Below are positions 16,100-23,799 of a stretch of DNA of 35,290 bases, one piece after another (position 1 is the stretch's first letter; every line of letters begins with the position of its first letter). The position numbers and the translations under genes are program-made. The notes below the pieces were generated by a model. The model saw nothing but the letters and a program-made list of their open reading frames with translations. It did no database searches and was not told where the DNA came from. This stretch comes from Faecimorpha stercoravium (lineage in GTDB: Bacteria; Bacillota; Clostridia; Lachnospirales; Bianqueaceae): the NCBI GenBank assembly GCA_018712555.1, contig DVGT01000023.1, positions 1-35,290 of the forward strand, given 5' to 3'.

Positions 16100-17398
16100 T
16101 TATTCATTGGTTCCGCTTGTCACCGTTACTGAAAGCGTTTTCGGCGGATTCACTGCCGTGACTCCCTCTGGCACCGTATAAGTCACTGCCACATCATAGG
16201 TTCCATCTTCCGTATATTGACTCATATCTAGTTCACCCCGAATATTAGCCGCCGTCATATTCTCCAGCGCCTCCGCGCTGCCTTTCACCGTCAGCGTCTG
16301 GTATCCTTCCGTCAGTTGGTATGTCTTCCCTTCTGCCTGGTTCAAGAAACTATAATTGGAAATGCTCAGCGCAAACTGTCTTGTTTCTTTTTCAACCAAA
16401 TGCACCGTTAAAACCACTTCCCGCGGACTTTCCTCTGTCAAACCGATATTCGCATTGTATTGTGTTGACAGACTTGCACATACAGAAGAAAGATCATACG
16501 TATACTGAAAATCGGCTGTCTGCCCCTGGGTCATTACAGAATTGAGCGTAATCGATTCGATCTCATTCAAAACATCCACCGGCCCATAGATCTCTATGGA
16601 ATCGACAGATAAACTCTGATCCTCTGCCGTATAATCACTGTTCTCATCTTCAATAATCTCTACCGGATCAATAGAAACCGTTTTCACCGTATACACCGGT
16701 AATGTCAATTCTGTCATCAGCTTCGCGGAGATCTGAAGATCCGGGTAGTCATCCAGATTCACAGCCTCTCCCTCCGCATTCAAGAACTCAATCGCCTTCC
16801 CCTGCCCGGATACTTCCTCTGTTGCGCCCTCGACATCAATAGTAACAAGCGCCGATTGAATCGTAGACACCTGTGATTCTGGCCCATGAATCGTCACGGT
16901 ACTCGGTTCTGCCACAATGTACGGATCATTCTCTATGACCAGATATCCCTCTGCAGGACTTCCTTCCGTCTGTACTTTCACAGCAATCTCTTTACTCACC
17001 ATATCCTCTACCGTGAGTTGTATGTAGGATTGACTCAAGTCTTGAATGGTCACGCTCCGATTCGTGCTGACACAACGAACCTGACCGCGGCCAGCGGAGG
17101 GTTCCACCTCCATATAATCTACCGTAGCAGTAAAATCGTCTGCCGTCAGTTTCTCCACAACCGATCGTCTTCCGCTCACTGTCACGTTCACCGATAATTC
17201 AGAGTCTACAGTAACATACTGATTGCGTTCTGTAAAATAATCCTCATTCTCGATCGTGATCGGTACATTATAGATTGTCTGATTCGTCACTGGATCCAGC
17301 TGATTAACGACTACAAGCCATAAAAGAAACGCAAACACCAGCGAAAATGCCTTCAGCAACAGGTTTTTCGAGAAGAATTTCTTTAGAAAATCGATCAT
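16100..17398 (-). CDS. cdaR: CdaR, YbbR-domain regulator of diadenylate cyclase
   Basis: CdaR is the partner of CdaA and modulates c-di-AMP synthesis from outside the membrane. The 432-residue product has one N-terminal membrane helix (about residues 12-31, LLKAFSLVFAFLLWLVVV). Four extracytoplasmic YbbR-like repeats of roughly 85-95 residues follow, with recurring beta-strand patterns such as YNVPITIEN, KEIAVKVQTEG, LTLPVYTVKTV and FALSISNYSF. The start codon overlaps the stop of cdaA by 4 bases, which indicates translational coupling. The protein is rich in Thr, Val and Glu, as usual for the family. In Bacillus glmM follows; here a MutS-like gene does. Confidence 0.93.
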   Translation of the reverse strand: MIDFLKKFFSKNLLLKAFSLVFAFLLWLVVVNQLDPVTNQTIYNVPITIENEDYFTERNQYVTVDSELSVNVTVSGRRSVVEKLTADDFTATVDYMEVEPSAGRGQVRCVSTNRSVTIQDLSQSYIQLTVEDMVSKEIAVKVQTEGSPAEGYLVIENDPYIVAEPSTVTIHGPESQVSTIQSALVTIDVEGATEEVSGQGKAIEFLNAEGEAVNLDDYPDLQISAKLMTELTLPVYTVKTVSIDPVEIIEDENSDYTAEDQSLSVDSIEIYGPVDVLNEIESITLNSVMTQGQTADFQYTYDLSSVCASLSTQYNANIGLTEESPREVVLTVHLVEKETRQFALSISNYSFLNQAEGKTYQLTEGYQTLTVKGSAEALENMTAANIRGELDMSQYTEDGTYDVAVTYTVPEGVTAVNPPKTLSVTVTSGTNE

Positions 17399-18273
17399 TT
17401 CTTCTTTCCTCCTTTGCCTTTGCGCAGACGAATCTTTCTGCGCAATACGGACGTTTTCTTTTCCTGTCCCTCTTTATACTGAAACTGGTTTAAGATAAAA
17501 TCATGATCAATTTCTCTCGTGATCTTACCGCCCTGCGCCATAGACATGGCTCCCGTCTCTTCGGAAACTACAAAAATCTTAGCATCTGAAACCTCACTAA
17601 GCCCCAGCGCCGCCCGATGCCGCGTTCCCATGGCCTTACTGATGTTCATATTATCGGAAAGAGGCAAATAGCATGTAGCGGAAACGATCCGGTTGTCCCG
17701 AATAATCACTGCGCCATCGTGCAATGGTGTGTTTTTCTCAAAGATATTGATCAGAAGCTGGGACGTCACAATTCCATCCACTGCAATCCCCGTCTGTTCA
17801 TATTCACCGAGTCCGACCTCTTGCTCTACCACAATCAACGCTCCCGTCTTCACGGCAGCCATCTGTTCCATGGCATCCGCAATCTGTTTGACCGTCTCTT
17901 TCGATACCTTGTCCGCGCCCTCATCACTGCTGAGAATCGAAAAGAGTCCGCCATGCCCCAATCTTTCCAACGCCTTTCGAATCTCCGGCTGGAAAATAAT
18001 GACCACAGCCAATACACCATACACCATCGTATTCTGCAGGAGCCAAGACGTCATATTCATGCGAAGCATGGAAGCCGCCAAGGCAACAACCACAAGCAAC
18101 ACCACGCCCTTAAACAGCGTCCAGGCCCTCGTCATTCGAAACCATACCAGAATCTGGTACACTAGGAATGCCACAAACAGAATATCCAAGAGATCAATCC
18201 ATCCCAACTTCGGCATAAAGGTGATTCCCGTACTCGTCTGTATCCATTCCACCACCTGATCTATCCAACTCAT
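17395..18273 (-). CDS. cdaA: Diadenylate cyclase CdaA
   Basis: CdaA makes the essential second messenger c-di-AMP from two ATP, controlling potassium and osmolyte balance and cell-wall stress responses. The 292-residue protein has three N-terminal membrane helices (about residues 28-100). The DisA_N-type catalytic domain follows, with both diagnostic motifs intact: LHDGAVIIRD (DGA, ~189-191) and GTRHRAALGLSE (RHR, ~221-223). The C-terminus is an unusually basic tail (RRKIRLRKGKGGKKK). The ATG has a GAGGTG site. It is the first gene of the ten-gene run that ends with glmS, directly downstream of a terminator-like hairpin, so transcription probably starts here, though I see no clear promoter. 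Confidence 0.96.
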   Translation of the reverse strand: MSWIDQVVEWIQTSTGITFMPKLGWIDLLDILFVAFLVYQILVWFRMTRAWTLFKGVVLLVVVALAASMLRMNMTSWLLQNTMVYGVLAVVIIFQPEIRKALERLGHGGLFSILSSDEGADKVSKETVKQIADAMEQMAAVKTGALIVVEQEVGLGEYEQTGIAVDGIVTSQLLINIFEKNTPLHDGAVIIRDNRIVSATCYLPLSDNMNISKAMGTRHRAALGLSEVSDAKIFVVSEETGAMSMAQGGKITREIDHDFILNQFQYKEGQEKKTSVLRRKIRLRKGKGGKKK

Positions 18274-18330
18274 CCCACGTCACCTCATTTCTATTTGCCC
18301 CGTATGCCTTCACCTATGTCTAACGACACA

Positions 18331-18355
18331 AGGGCTGCCTTATTGGGGCAGCCCT
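18331..18355 (-). terminator. Terminator-like hairpin before cdaA
   Basis: AGGGCTGCC at 18331-18339 pairs perfectly with GGCAGCCCT at 18347-18355. It lies in the 94-base gap after the membrane protein gene that ends at 18368. On the minus strand only TTGTG follows, so the U-tract is weak, but the 9-bp GC-rich stem and position fit a terminator separating that gene from the cdaA run. Confidence 0.6.
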
Positions 18356-18367
18356 CGATATTACTTC

Positions 18368-19807
18368 TTATTTTTGATTCGGATCCTCATCGTCTTCTGC
18401 CTCTTTCATATCCAGATCCAATCCGGCAAAGAAATCCTTGATAGTCTCATCTGACCACCCAGTACGCTTAGCCAATTCCTCCACACTGTCCGGTGTGGGA
18501 ATCTGATCCGCAAAAAAACTGTCCTGATCCTCATGACCAGCAGATTCCTGATCCACTTCCTCTTGGGACGGAAATGAGGCGGCGTCCACCTCATTTTTTG
18601 TCACGAACTCCTCTTCCGAGAGTTCCATCTCCTCCTTCTGAGACTGCTCTGTCTGCTTCCTGGCTTCATTCTGCGCCTGTTTCTCTTTGATCTGTCCCCA
18701 TAAGTTCTTTGCCTTGTCTCCCACCTGGGTGAACAGTTCTCCCAACTTCTGCGTCGTATGCATGACTTTCTCAGTGATCGGAGATGACTGTACGGCCGAT
18801 TCAGGCTCTACTTCAGACTCTGTCACGGATTCCACGGGCTCCTGCGCCACACCTTCCACAGATTCCGTATGGGCGTTAATCCGCTTTACCTCTGTCTTAT
18901 TCTTAATTCCCAAAATCTTAGGCACCGCCTGCACATAATAATAATACTCATCATCTGCGAAGGTAAGCCTCTGTGCCATCTTATAATTGAGCGCCATATG
19001 GAAAAACTCTACAACGACCATAATCGCCAGAGAAAAAACAGGAACGAACAGGGCTGACAAGATTCCTGTATCCGTCATGCCTACCACACGACCGACAATC
19101 AGGCATATCAATCCCACCATGGCTCCTACGGCCAGCGAAATATAGCGCATATAATTCATATTGATCTTGTTCAAGAGGTAAATCACCAGTACAACTCCGA
19201 TACAAAGCACCATCATAAAAATTAGGTTTTCGTTGCGAATCAGTTGATCTATGATATAATTCGCCGTATCCGAGAATGCCGCAGGTAATTGCTCAATCTC
19301 CGTCTCGCTGAAAGACAGAAAGGCCGGAAGAATCCGTAAAATTCCCCATACCAATACGCCGCCAACGAGCGGAATGATGGAGAATACCCCCATATACAGC
19401 CCCGCAAACAATGGTACAATCATGAATATATTCCATTTCATTGCTAGTGGCAATAGAATCATCAAAATTGTTTCATCCGGACATAACCGCGCCACCATAA
19501 CATAAAGAATCAAGAGAATGACCGCTGCCATCAGCGCTCCCCATAAAGAAACCTGATAGATATTATAAATGATGATCCCAAAGGCAAAAAACACCGCAAA
19601 GCGCGAGGGCAGCAAGACACACAAAAGTGCCAGCAGCATATGCACTGAAAATGCGTTTAAAACGCCTGCCGAAGAAAATCCTTCCCATCCTGCGATCTGT
19701 CGAAAAATAAACAGATAAGCACAGAATTTTAGCAAAACCTTTGCAATCAGCTCATACTGCATGAAAAACCGGCAGATCACGCCGCGTATCTGATAAATCG
19801 TTTTCAT
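18368..19807 (-). CDS. Conserved membrane protein with acidic cytoplasmic tail, function unknown
   Basis: A 479-residue protein I do not recognise by name. The first ~275 residues contain about eight hydrophobic segments (for example LLALLCVLLPSRFAVFFAFG, AVILLILYVMVARL, FMMVLCIGVVLVIYLL, YISLAVGAMVGLICLIVG). The rest is charged, rich in Glu, Gln and Lys, and probably unstructured or coiled. It ends with SVEELAKRTGWSDETIKDFF, which resembles a small helical, HTH-like motif, and an acidic DEDPNQK end. An ATG 15 bases upstream is in frame, but the chosen ATG has a GAGGT site at proper distance. It follows another small membrane protein gene closely (38 bases) and is probably co-transcribed with it. 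Confidence 0.75.
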   Translation of the reverse strand: MKTIYQIRGVICRFFMQYELIAKVLLKFCAYLFIFRQIAGWEGFSSAGVLNAFSVHMLLALLCVLLPSRFAVFFAFGIIIYNIYQVSLWGALMAAVILLILYVMVARLCPDETILMILLPLAMKWNIFMIVPLFAGLYMGVFSIIPLVGGVLVWGILRILPAFLSFSETEIEQLPAAFSDTANYIIDQLIRNENLIFMMVLCIGVVLVIYLLNKINMNYMRYISLAVGAMVGLICLIVGRVVGMTDTGILSALFVPVFSLAIMVVVEFFHMALNYKMAQRLTFADDEYYYYVQAVPKILGIKNKTEVKRINAHTESVEGVAQEPVESVTESEVEPESAVQSSPITEKVMHTTQKLGELFTQVGDKAKNLWGQIKEKQAQNEARKQTEQSQKEEMELSEEEFVTKNEVDAASFPSQEEVDQESAGHEDQDSFFADQIPTPDSVEELAKRTGWSDETIKDFFAGLDLDMKEAEDDEDPNQK

Positions 19808-19845
19808 ATAATTATACCTCATATCTGTTTAGCCTAAACGGGTGG

Positions 19846-20274
19846 TTACGATGGATAACGATCAATCTGATCCAGCTTCTTGAAATATTGATCCATCCTC
19901 TTCTCCGCCTTCGCGTATCGACTCCCATACACCGCTGAGGTGACAAGCGAAATTCCGATGCTGATAGCCAAGTATAACACCACGTTCTTGATCACGAACC
20001 CCTGATAGTCATAATGCAGGAGGTCTACATTTTCCACATACACCTGCTGAAAAATATAGGCCAGCAGCGCCAGGGCGTAAAACAGGGTCATCCAGGCTTT
20101 GGTAATAAAACGATTGAATGCAATGTAGTCTGCCTTGTAATAACGTTTCACAAAGAAATCCCGGCGATACTGATGACTGCCCTCATAGAAGGCCGCTTGG
20201 GTCATAGCCCGGATCTTATACTCATTGACCAATCCGTTCACATCCTCTACTTTGAAATTAGACCATCGATCCAA
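19846..20274 (-). CDS. Small membrane protein, function unknown
   Basis: A 142-residue protein with two membrane helices (about residues 62-79, MTLFYALALLAYIFQQV, and 95-115, VLYLAISIGISLVTSAVYG). The amphipathic N-terminal part contains EGSHQYRRDFFVKRYYKADY and the end is charged and probably coiled. I do not recognise a family. The first codon seems to be TTG and has only a poor ribosome binding site, so the start is uncertain. An extended -10 promoter lies about 30 bases upstream. It is probably co-transcribed with the larger membrane protein downstream. Confidence 0.65.
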   Translation of the reverse strand: MDRWSNFKVEDVNGLVNEYKIRAMTQAAFYEGSHQYRRDFFVKRYYKADYIAFNRFITKAWMTLFYALALLAYIFQQVYVENVDLLHYDYQGFVIKNVVLYLAISIGISLVTSAVYGSRYAKAEKRMDQYFKKLDQIDRYPS

Positions 20275-20301
20275 GTTAAAAAACTAAGATCCCCAGTTTC
20301 T

Positions 20302-20310
20302 ATCATACCA
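20302..20310 (-). promoter_or_regulatory. Extended -10 promoter element before the small membrane protein gene
   Basis: The minus strand reads TGGTATGAT, i.e. TG-n-TATGAT, an extended -10 box, 28 bases upstream of the likely start codon. The -35 region is poor, as allowed for extended -10 promoters. It would start a unit separate from greA-lysS. Confidence 0.5.
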
Positions 20311-20381
20311 CACACCAGCGGATTTCGCCAGTTATTTTTTGGAACTTAAGAAAACTTTTAGGAAATATCTCAGAACTTCTT

Positions 20382-21881
20382 TCAATCTTCTCTGGGTTTC
20401 ATCGTGGGGAACAGCAGCACATCACGTATCGAGACGCTATTTGTCATCAGCATAATCATACGATCCATGCCAATTCCCAGTCCGCCTGTAGGAGGCATAC
20501 CATACTCCAACGCATTGAGGAAATCTTCATCAACACCTGTCGCTTCTTCATCACCAGCAGCCTTCAGTGCCGCCTGATGCTCAAAACGTCTACGCTGATC
20601 GAGAGGATCATTAAGTTCAGAAAACGCATTCGCATATTCTCCTCCGCCGATAAAGAGCTCAAATCGTTCCGTGTAATCCGGATTTTCCGGGCAACGCTTA
20701 GCCAGCGGCGAAATATCCACAGGATGATTCATCAGGAAGGTCGGCTGCTGCAGCTTCTCTTCTACGAATTCTTCCACAAAACCATTCAGAATATCCCCTT
20801 TTCCATGGCGCTGCTCATATTCCACATGATATTGATCCGCCAATGCTCTCGCTTCTTCCAGCGTCTCCACCTTGGAGAAATCAACACCTACATACTTCTT
20901 GACTGCGTCTACCATACTGATTCGCTCAAAGGGCTGATCAAAATCTACCACCAGATCTCCATACTGTACCTTCCCACTGCCGCAAACCCTATGCGCCACA
21001 CTGCGGAAGATCTCCTCGGTAATATCCATCATGCCATACACATCGGTATAAGCCTGATATAACTCCAGCAAAGTGAATTCCGGATTGTGGCGAATGTCAA
21101 TTCCCTCATTACGAAATACGCGTCCGATCTCATAGACACGCTCAAATCCACCTACGATGAGGCGCTTCAGATGCAATTCCAGCGCGATGCGCATATACAT
21201 GTCAATGTCCAATGCATTATGATGTGTGATAAATGGACGTGCCGCCGCGCCGCCTGCCATCATATGCAGTACAGGCGTCTCTACTTCCAAAAAGCCCTTC
21301 TGATCCAGTACGCGACGAACCTCCTGAATGATCTGGCTCCTCTTGACAAAAGTATCCTTCACCTGCGGATTCACAATCAGATCCAGATACCGCTGTCTGT
21401 ACCGAAGTTCCACATCCTTCAAGCCGTGATACTTCTCCGGCAGCATTTTCAGGCTCTTAGAAAGGAGCTGGATTTTCTCCACATGAATGGAAATCTCACC
21501 CTTCTGGGTCTTGAATACTGTACCACGCGCTCCTACAATATCCCCTACATCGATCATCTTCTTGAAGAATGCATAGGACTCGTCTCCAACCTCATCCCTG
21601 CGGACATAGATCTGAATCTGCCCCTGTTCATCCTGCATATGGCAGAAGGAAGCCTTGCCCATCACACGCTTACTCATCAGGCGTCCTGCCAGCGCTACTT
21701 CCTGCCCTTCCATCTGCTCAAAGTTCTCAATCACTTGTCGGCTATGCGCGCTAACCTCATACTTTGTCACCTGATAGGGATCCTGACCATTCCTCTGTAG
21801 TTCCGCAAGCTTTTCTCTTCGAAGTCTATGAACCTCCGAAAGTTCCTGCTGGGACATGCTACTGTTCTCTGTATCTTGCAT
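20382..21881 (-). CDS. lysS: Lysyl-tRNA synthetase, class II
   Basis: LysS charges tRNA-Lys in the cytosol. The product of about 499 residues has the normal class II layout: an N-terminal OB-fold anticodon-binding domain (about 55-165, VALAGRLMSKRVMGKASF), then the catalytic core. Motif 2 is FRNEGIDIRHNPEFTLLE, and motif 3 is GLGIGMDRMIMLMTN near the C-terminus. The end VLLFPTMKPRED is typical. An in-frame ATG three codons upstream sits directly on the AAAGG site, so the ATG at 21881 is the more likely start. The gene follows greA by about 20 bases, the same greA-lysS pairing as in other Firmicutes. Confidence 0.97.
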   Translation of the reverse strand: MQDTENSSMSQQELSEVHRLRREKLAELQRNGQDPYQVTKYEVSAHSRQVIENFEQMEGQEVALAGRLMSKRVMGKASFCHMQDEQGQIQIYVRRDEVGDESYAFFKKMIDVGDIVGARGTVFKTQKGEISIHVEKIQLLSKSLKMLPEKYHGLKDVELRYRQRYLDLIVNPQVKDTFVKRSQIIQEVRRVLDQKGFLEVETPVLHMMAGGAAARPFITHHNALDIDMYMRIALELHLKRLIVGGFERVYEIGRVFRNEGIDIRHNPEFTLLELYQAYTDVYGMMDITEEIFRSVAHRVCGSGKVQYGDLVVDFDQPFERISMVDAVKKYVGVDFSKVETLEEARALADQYHVEYEQRHGKGDILNGFVEEFVEEKLQQPTFLMNHPVDISPLAKRCPENPDYTERFELFIGGGEYANAFSELNDPLDQRRRFEHQAALKAAGDEEATGVDEDFLNALEYGMPPTGGLGIGMDRMIMLMTNSVSIRDVLLFPTMKPRED

Positions 21882-21902
21882 TCGCCTCATCCTTTCCTGT
21901 TC

Positions 21903-22376
21903 TTACCGTGAAATCTCCAGTATCTTAAAGTGCATCTCTCCCTGCGGAGCCTCTACCTTAACCACTTCTCCCTCTTGGGCGCCTAACAGGGCCTTGCCGA
22001 CCGGCGATTCATTAGAAATTCTGCCCTCCGCCGGATCCGCCTCTGTCGAGCCAACAATCGTGTATGTCAGCTCCTCCTCAAACTCCATATCAAACAAACG
22101 CACCTTGTTTCCCAGAGACACTTTTCCCTCCTGGGCATCGTCTTCGTCGATGACTTCTGCATTCCGCAGCATCTTTTCCAGCTCTGAAATCCGGCTTTCG
22201 ATCTCTCCCTGCTGATCCTTAGCCGCATCATACTCCGCATTCTCCGAAAGATCGCCCTGCGCTCTGGCTTCTTTAATCTTCTGCGCTACTTCTTTTCTCT
22301 TACTAATCTTCAAATCATTCAGCTCTGCCTCTAACTTCTGCAGGCCTTCGAATGTTAAAACCACTTTCTGTTCCAT
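21903..22376 (-). CDS. greA: Transcription elongation factor GreA
   Basis: GreA rescues backtracked RNA polymerase by stimulating transcript cleavage. The 157-residue length is normal. The N-terminal antiparallel coiled coil (about 10-75) includes LSENAEYDAAKDQQG, with the conserved acidic tip residues. The C-terminal FKBP-like domain contains YTIVGSTEADP, ISNESPVGKALLGA and ends FKILEISR. A longer frame extends upstream, but the ATG at 22376 follows an AAGGAAG site and gives the standard N-terminus. A consensus sigma-A promoter lies about 85 bases upstream. It is the first gene of the greA-lysS unit. Confidence 0.97.
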   Translation of the reverse strand: MEQKVVLTFEGLQKLEAELNDLKISKRKEVAQKIKEARAQGDLSENAEYDAAKDQQGEIESRISELEKMLRNAEVIDEDDAQEGKVSLGNKVRLFDMEFEEELTYTIVGSTEADPAEGRISNESPVGKALLGAQEGEVVKVEAPQGEMHFKILEISR

Positions 22377-22458
22377 ACTCTTACTTCCTTTCAATCCATT
22401 GGGCGGCGCATGAAATATTCTCACACCCCGCCTGCCTTGATTCCAATCAATTGTTCCA

Positions 22459-22487
22459 ATTATATAGTAATGTCTAGAAAATGTCAA
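22459..22487 (-). promoter_or_regulatory. Consensus sigma-A promoter of greA-lysS
   Basis: On the minus strand TTGACA (complement of 22482-22487) and TATAAT (complement of 22459-22464) are separated by exactly 17 bases. Both hexamers are perfect. The -35 box overlaps the TGA stop of the dihydrouridine synthase gene. Confidence 0.88.
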
Positions 22488-23452
22488 TCCTTAATTCTGT
22501 CATCCGATGGGAAAGCCTTCATGAGCTCTACCAGTTCTTGATACCTGGATAAGTGCTGCATAGCGCCTCTGAGGCGGCTGCTGCCTCTGAAGCCCCGAAT
22601 ATAGAATCCCATATGCGCACGCATTTCCCGCATGCCGGTATACTCTCCCTTTTCTTCACAGATCATACGCCCATGCTCCAGAATCGTCTGGCGCAGTTCT
22701 TCCCAGCCTGGCGGTTCCGGCGCCGGCTCGTTTGAAAGCACAGCCTGAATCTCCCGGAAAATCCACGGATTCCCCCGTGCGGCCCTGCCTACCATGACGC
22801 CGTCACATCCCGTCTCTGCTTTCATTCGAACGGCATCCTCGCCGCTATGAATATCTCCGTTTCCGATCACGGGGATCGAAACCGCTTCCTTGACCTGCCG
22901 GATCACATCCCAGTCCGCGTGACCACTATACATCTGGGCTGCCGTACGTCCATGAACCGCTACCGCGCTTGCGCCGCCCTCCTGAGCTGCAAGCGCAGCC
23001 TCTACTGCCAGATTATCCTCCTGTATGCCCTTACGGATCTTGACGGTAACGGGCACACGTACGGCATCCGTCATGGCCTTTATGATCCGATAGATGGTCT
23101 CCGGCTCTCTGAGCAGCGCAGATCCCTCGTGGTTGCGAAATACCTTGGGGGCTGGGCATCCCATATTGACATCAATGCCTGCGAATCGTGCCTCGATTCG
23201 CGCAGCCTGAGATGCCAGGATTTCCGGATCCGAACCAAATAGCTGCACAAACACCGGTGCTTCCTCCGGATCAGCGTCCAGGTATTTCCAGGTATTCTCG
23301 TTATTATAGGACAGGGCTTTGGCGCTGACCATTTCTGTCACAACCACATCGCACCCCATCCTCTTACAGATTCTGCGAAAACTCTTGTCTGTATAGCCTG
23401 CCATCGGCGCTAAATAAACGCCCTGTCCCAGGTCCAGCTCTCCGATTCTCAT
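22484..23452 (-). CDS. dusB: tRNA-dihydrouridine synthase (DusB-like)
   Basis: This FMN enzyme reduces uridines in the tRNA D-loop using NADPH. The 322-residue TIM-barrel protein has LAPMAGYTDKSFR at its start, the catalytic cysteine in VNMGCPAPKVFRN (about 99-111), VTVKIRKG (lysine for phosphate/FMN), AVHGRTAAQMYSG, PVIGNGDI and GVMVGRAARGNPW. Length and order are normal for Dus proteins of Firmicutes. The start overlaps the preceding small gene (GTGATG at the stop), with either GTG or ATG possible. Which uridine position it modifies cannot be read from the sequence. Confidence 0.94.
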   Translation of the reverse strand: MRIGELDLGQGVYLAPMAGYTDKSFRRICKRMGCDVVVTEMVSAKALSYNNENTWKYLDADPEEAPVFVQLFGSDPEILASQAARIEARFAGIDVNMGCPAPKVFRNHEGSALLREPETIYRIIKAMTDAVRVPVTVKIRKGIQEDNLAVEAALAAQEGGASAVAVHGRTAAQMYSGHADWDVIRQVKEAVSIPVIGNGDIHSGEDAVRMKAETGCDGVMVGRAARGNPWIFREIQAVLSNEPAPEPPGWEELRQTILEHGRMICEEKGEYTGMREMRAHMGFYIRGFRGSSRLRGAMQHLSRYQELVELMKAFPSDDRIKD

Positions 23453-23799
23453 CACGGCTTTTTGACCACCTTACGGTACCATTCCGACAACTGCTCCAGA
23501 AGATCCCGATGTTCTCTTTCTACCTCCCGAATCAAAAGGCCGGCGCTGATTTCATCGTATCCCAGATCGCCTTCCTCGCAGGTACTGGCCAAATAGACCT
23601 CTCCATCTTCCTCGAACCCCAGCACAGTGATTCCGCCGGCTTCTTCGGTAATCATGATAAGAAGAACCAGGACTTCTTTGCGGACCTCCTCCGGCAAGAC
23701 GCCCAAGTTCTCATTCCAAAAATATTTATCCGTATATTGACTGACCATGGCCAGAAGGGTTCTCTCCTCCTGGCCAGTGGATCTTGTACTCTCCATCAT
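23452..23799 (-). CDS. Conserved small protein between ftsH and dus, function unknown
   Basis: A 115-residue soluble, acidic protein (many Glu and Leu; isoelectric point clearly low). It resembles small conserved proteins of Lachnospiraceae that sit next to dus genes (possibly DUF6145, from memory, unverified). Visible: a mixed helical N-terminus with YTDKYFWNE, a hydrophobic VLVLLIMITEEAGGITVLGF strand/helix core, and a C-terminal charged helix VEREHRDLLEQL. There are no membrane helices or catalytic motifs. Its ATG overlaps the ftsH stop by 4 bases and its end overlaps the dus start, so the three genes are translationally coupled. Confidence 0.75.
   Translation of the reverse strand: MMESTRSTGQEERTLLAMVSQYTDKYFWNENLGVLPEEVRKEVLVLLIMITEEAGGITVLGFEEDGEVYLASTCEEGDLGYDEISAGLLIREVEREHRDLLEQLSEWYRKVVKKP

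Noticed and set aside
22377..22458. Riboswitch or T-box in the greA leader
   Set aside because: Only a short, imperfect GGCGG/CCGCC pairing is visible; there is no terminator and no T-box motif.
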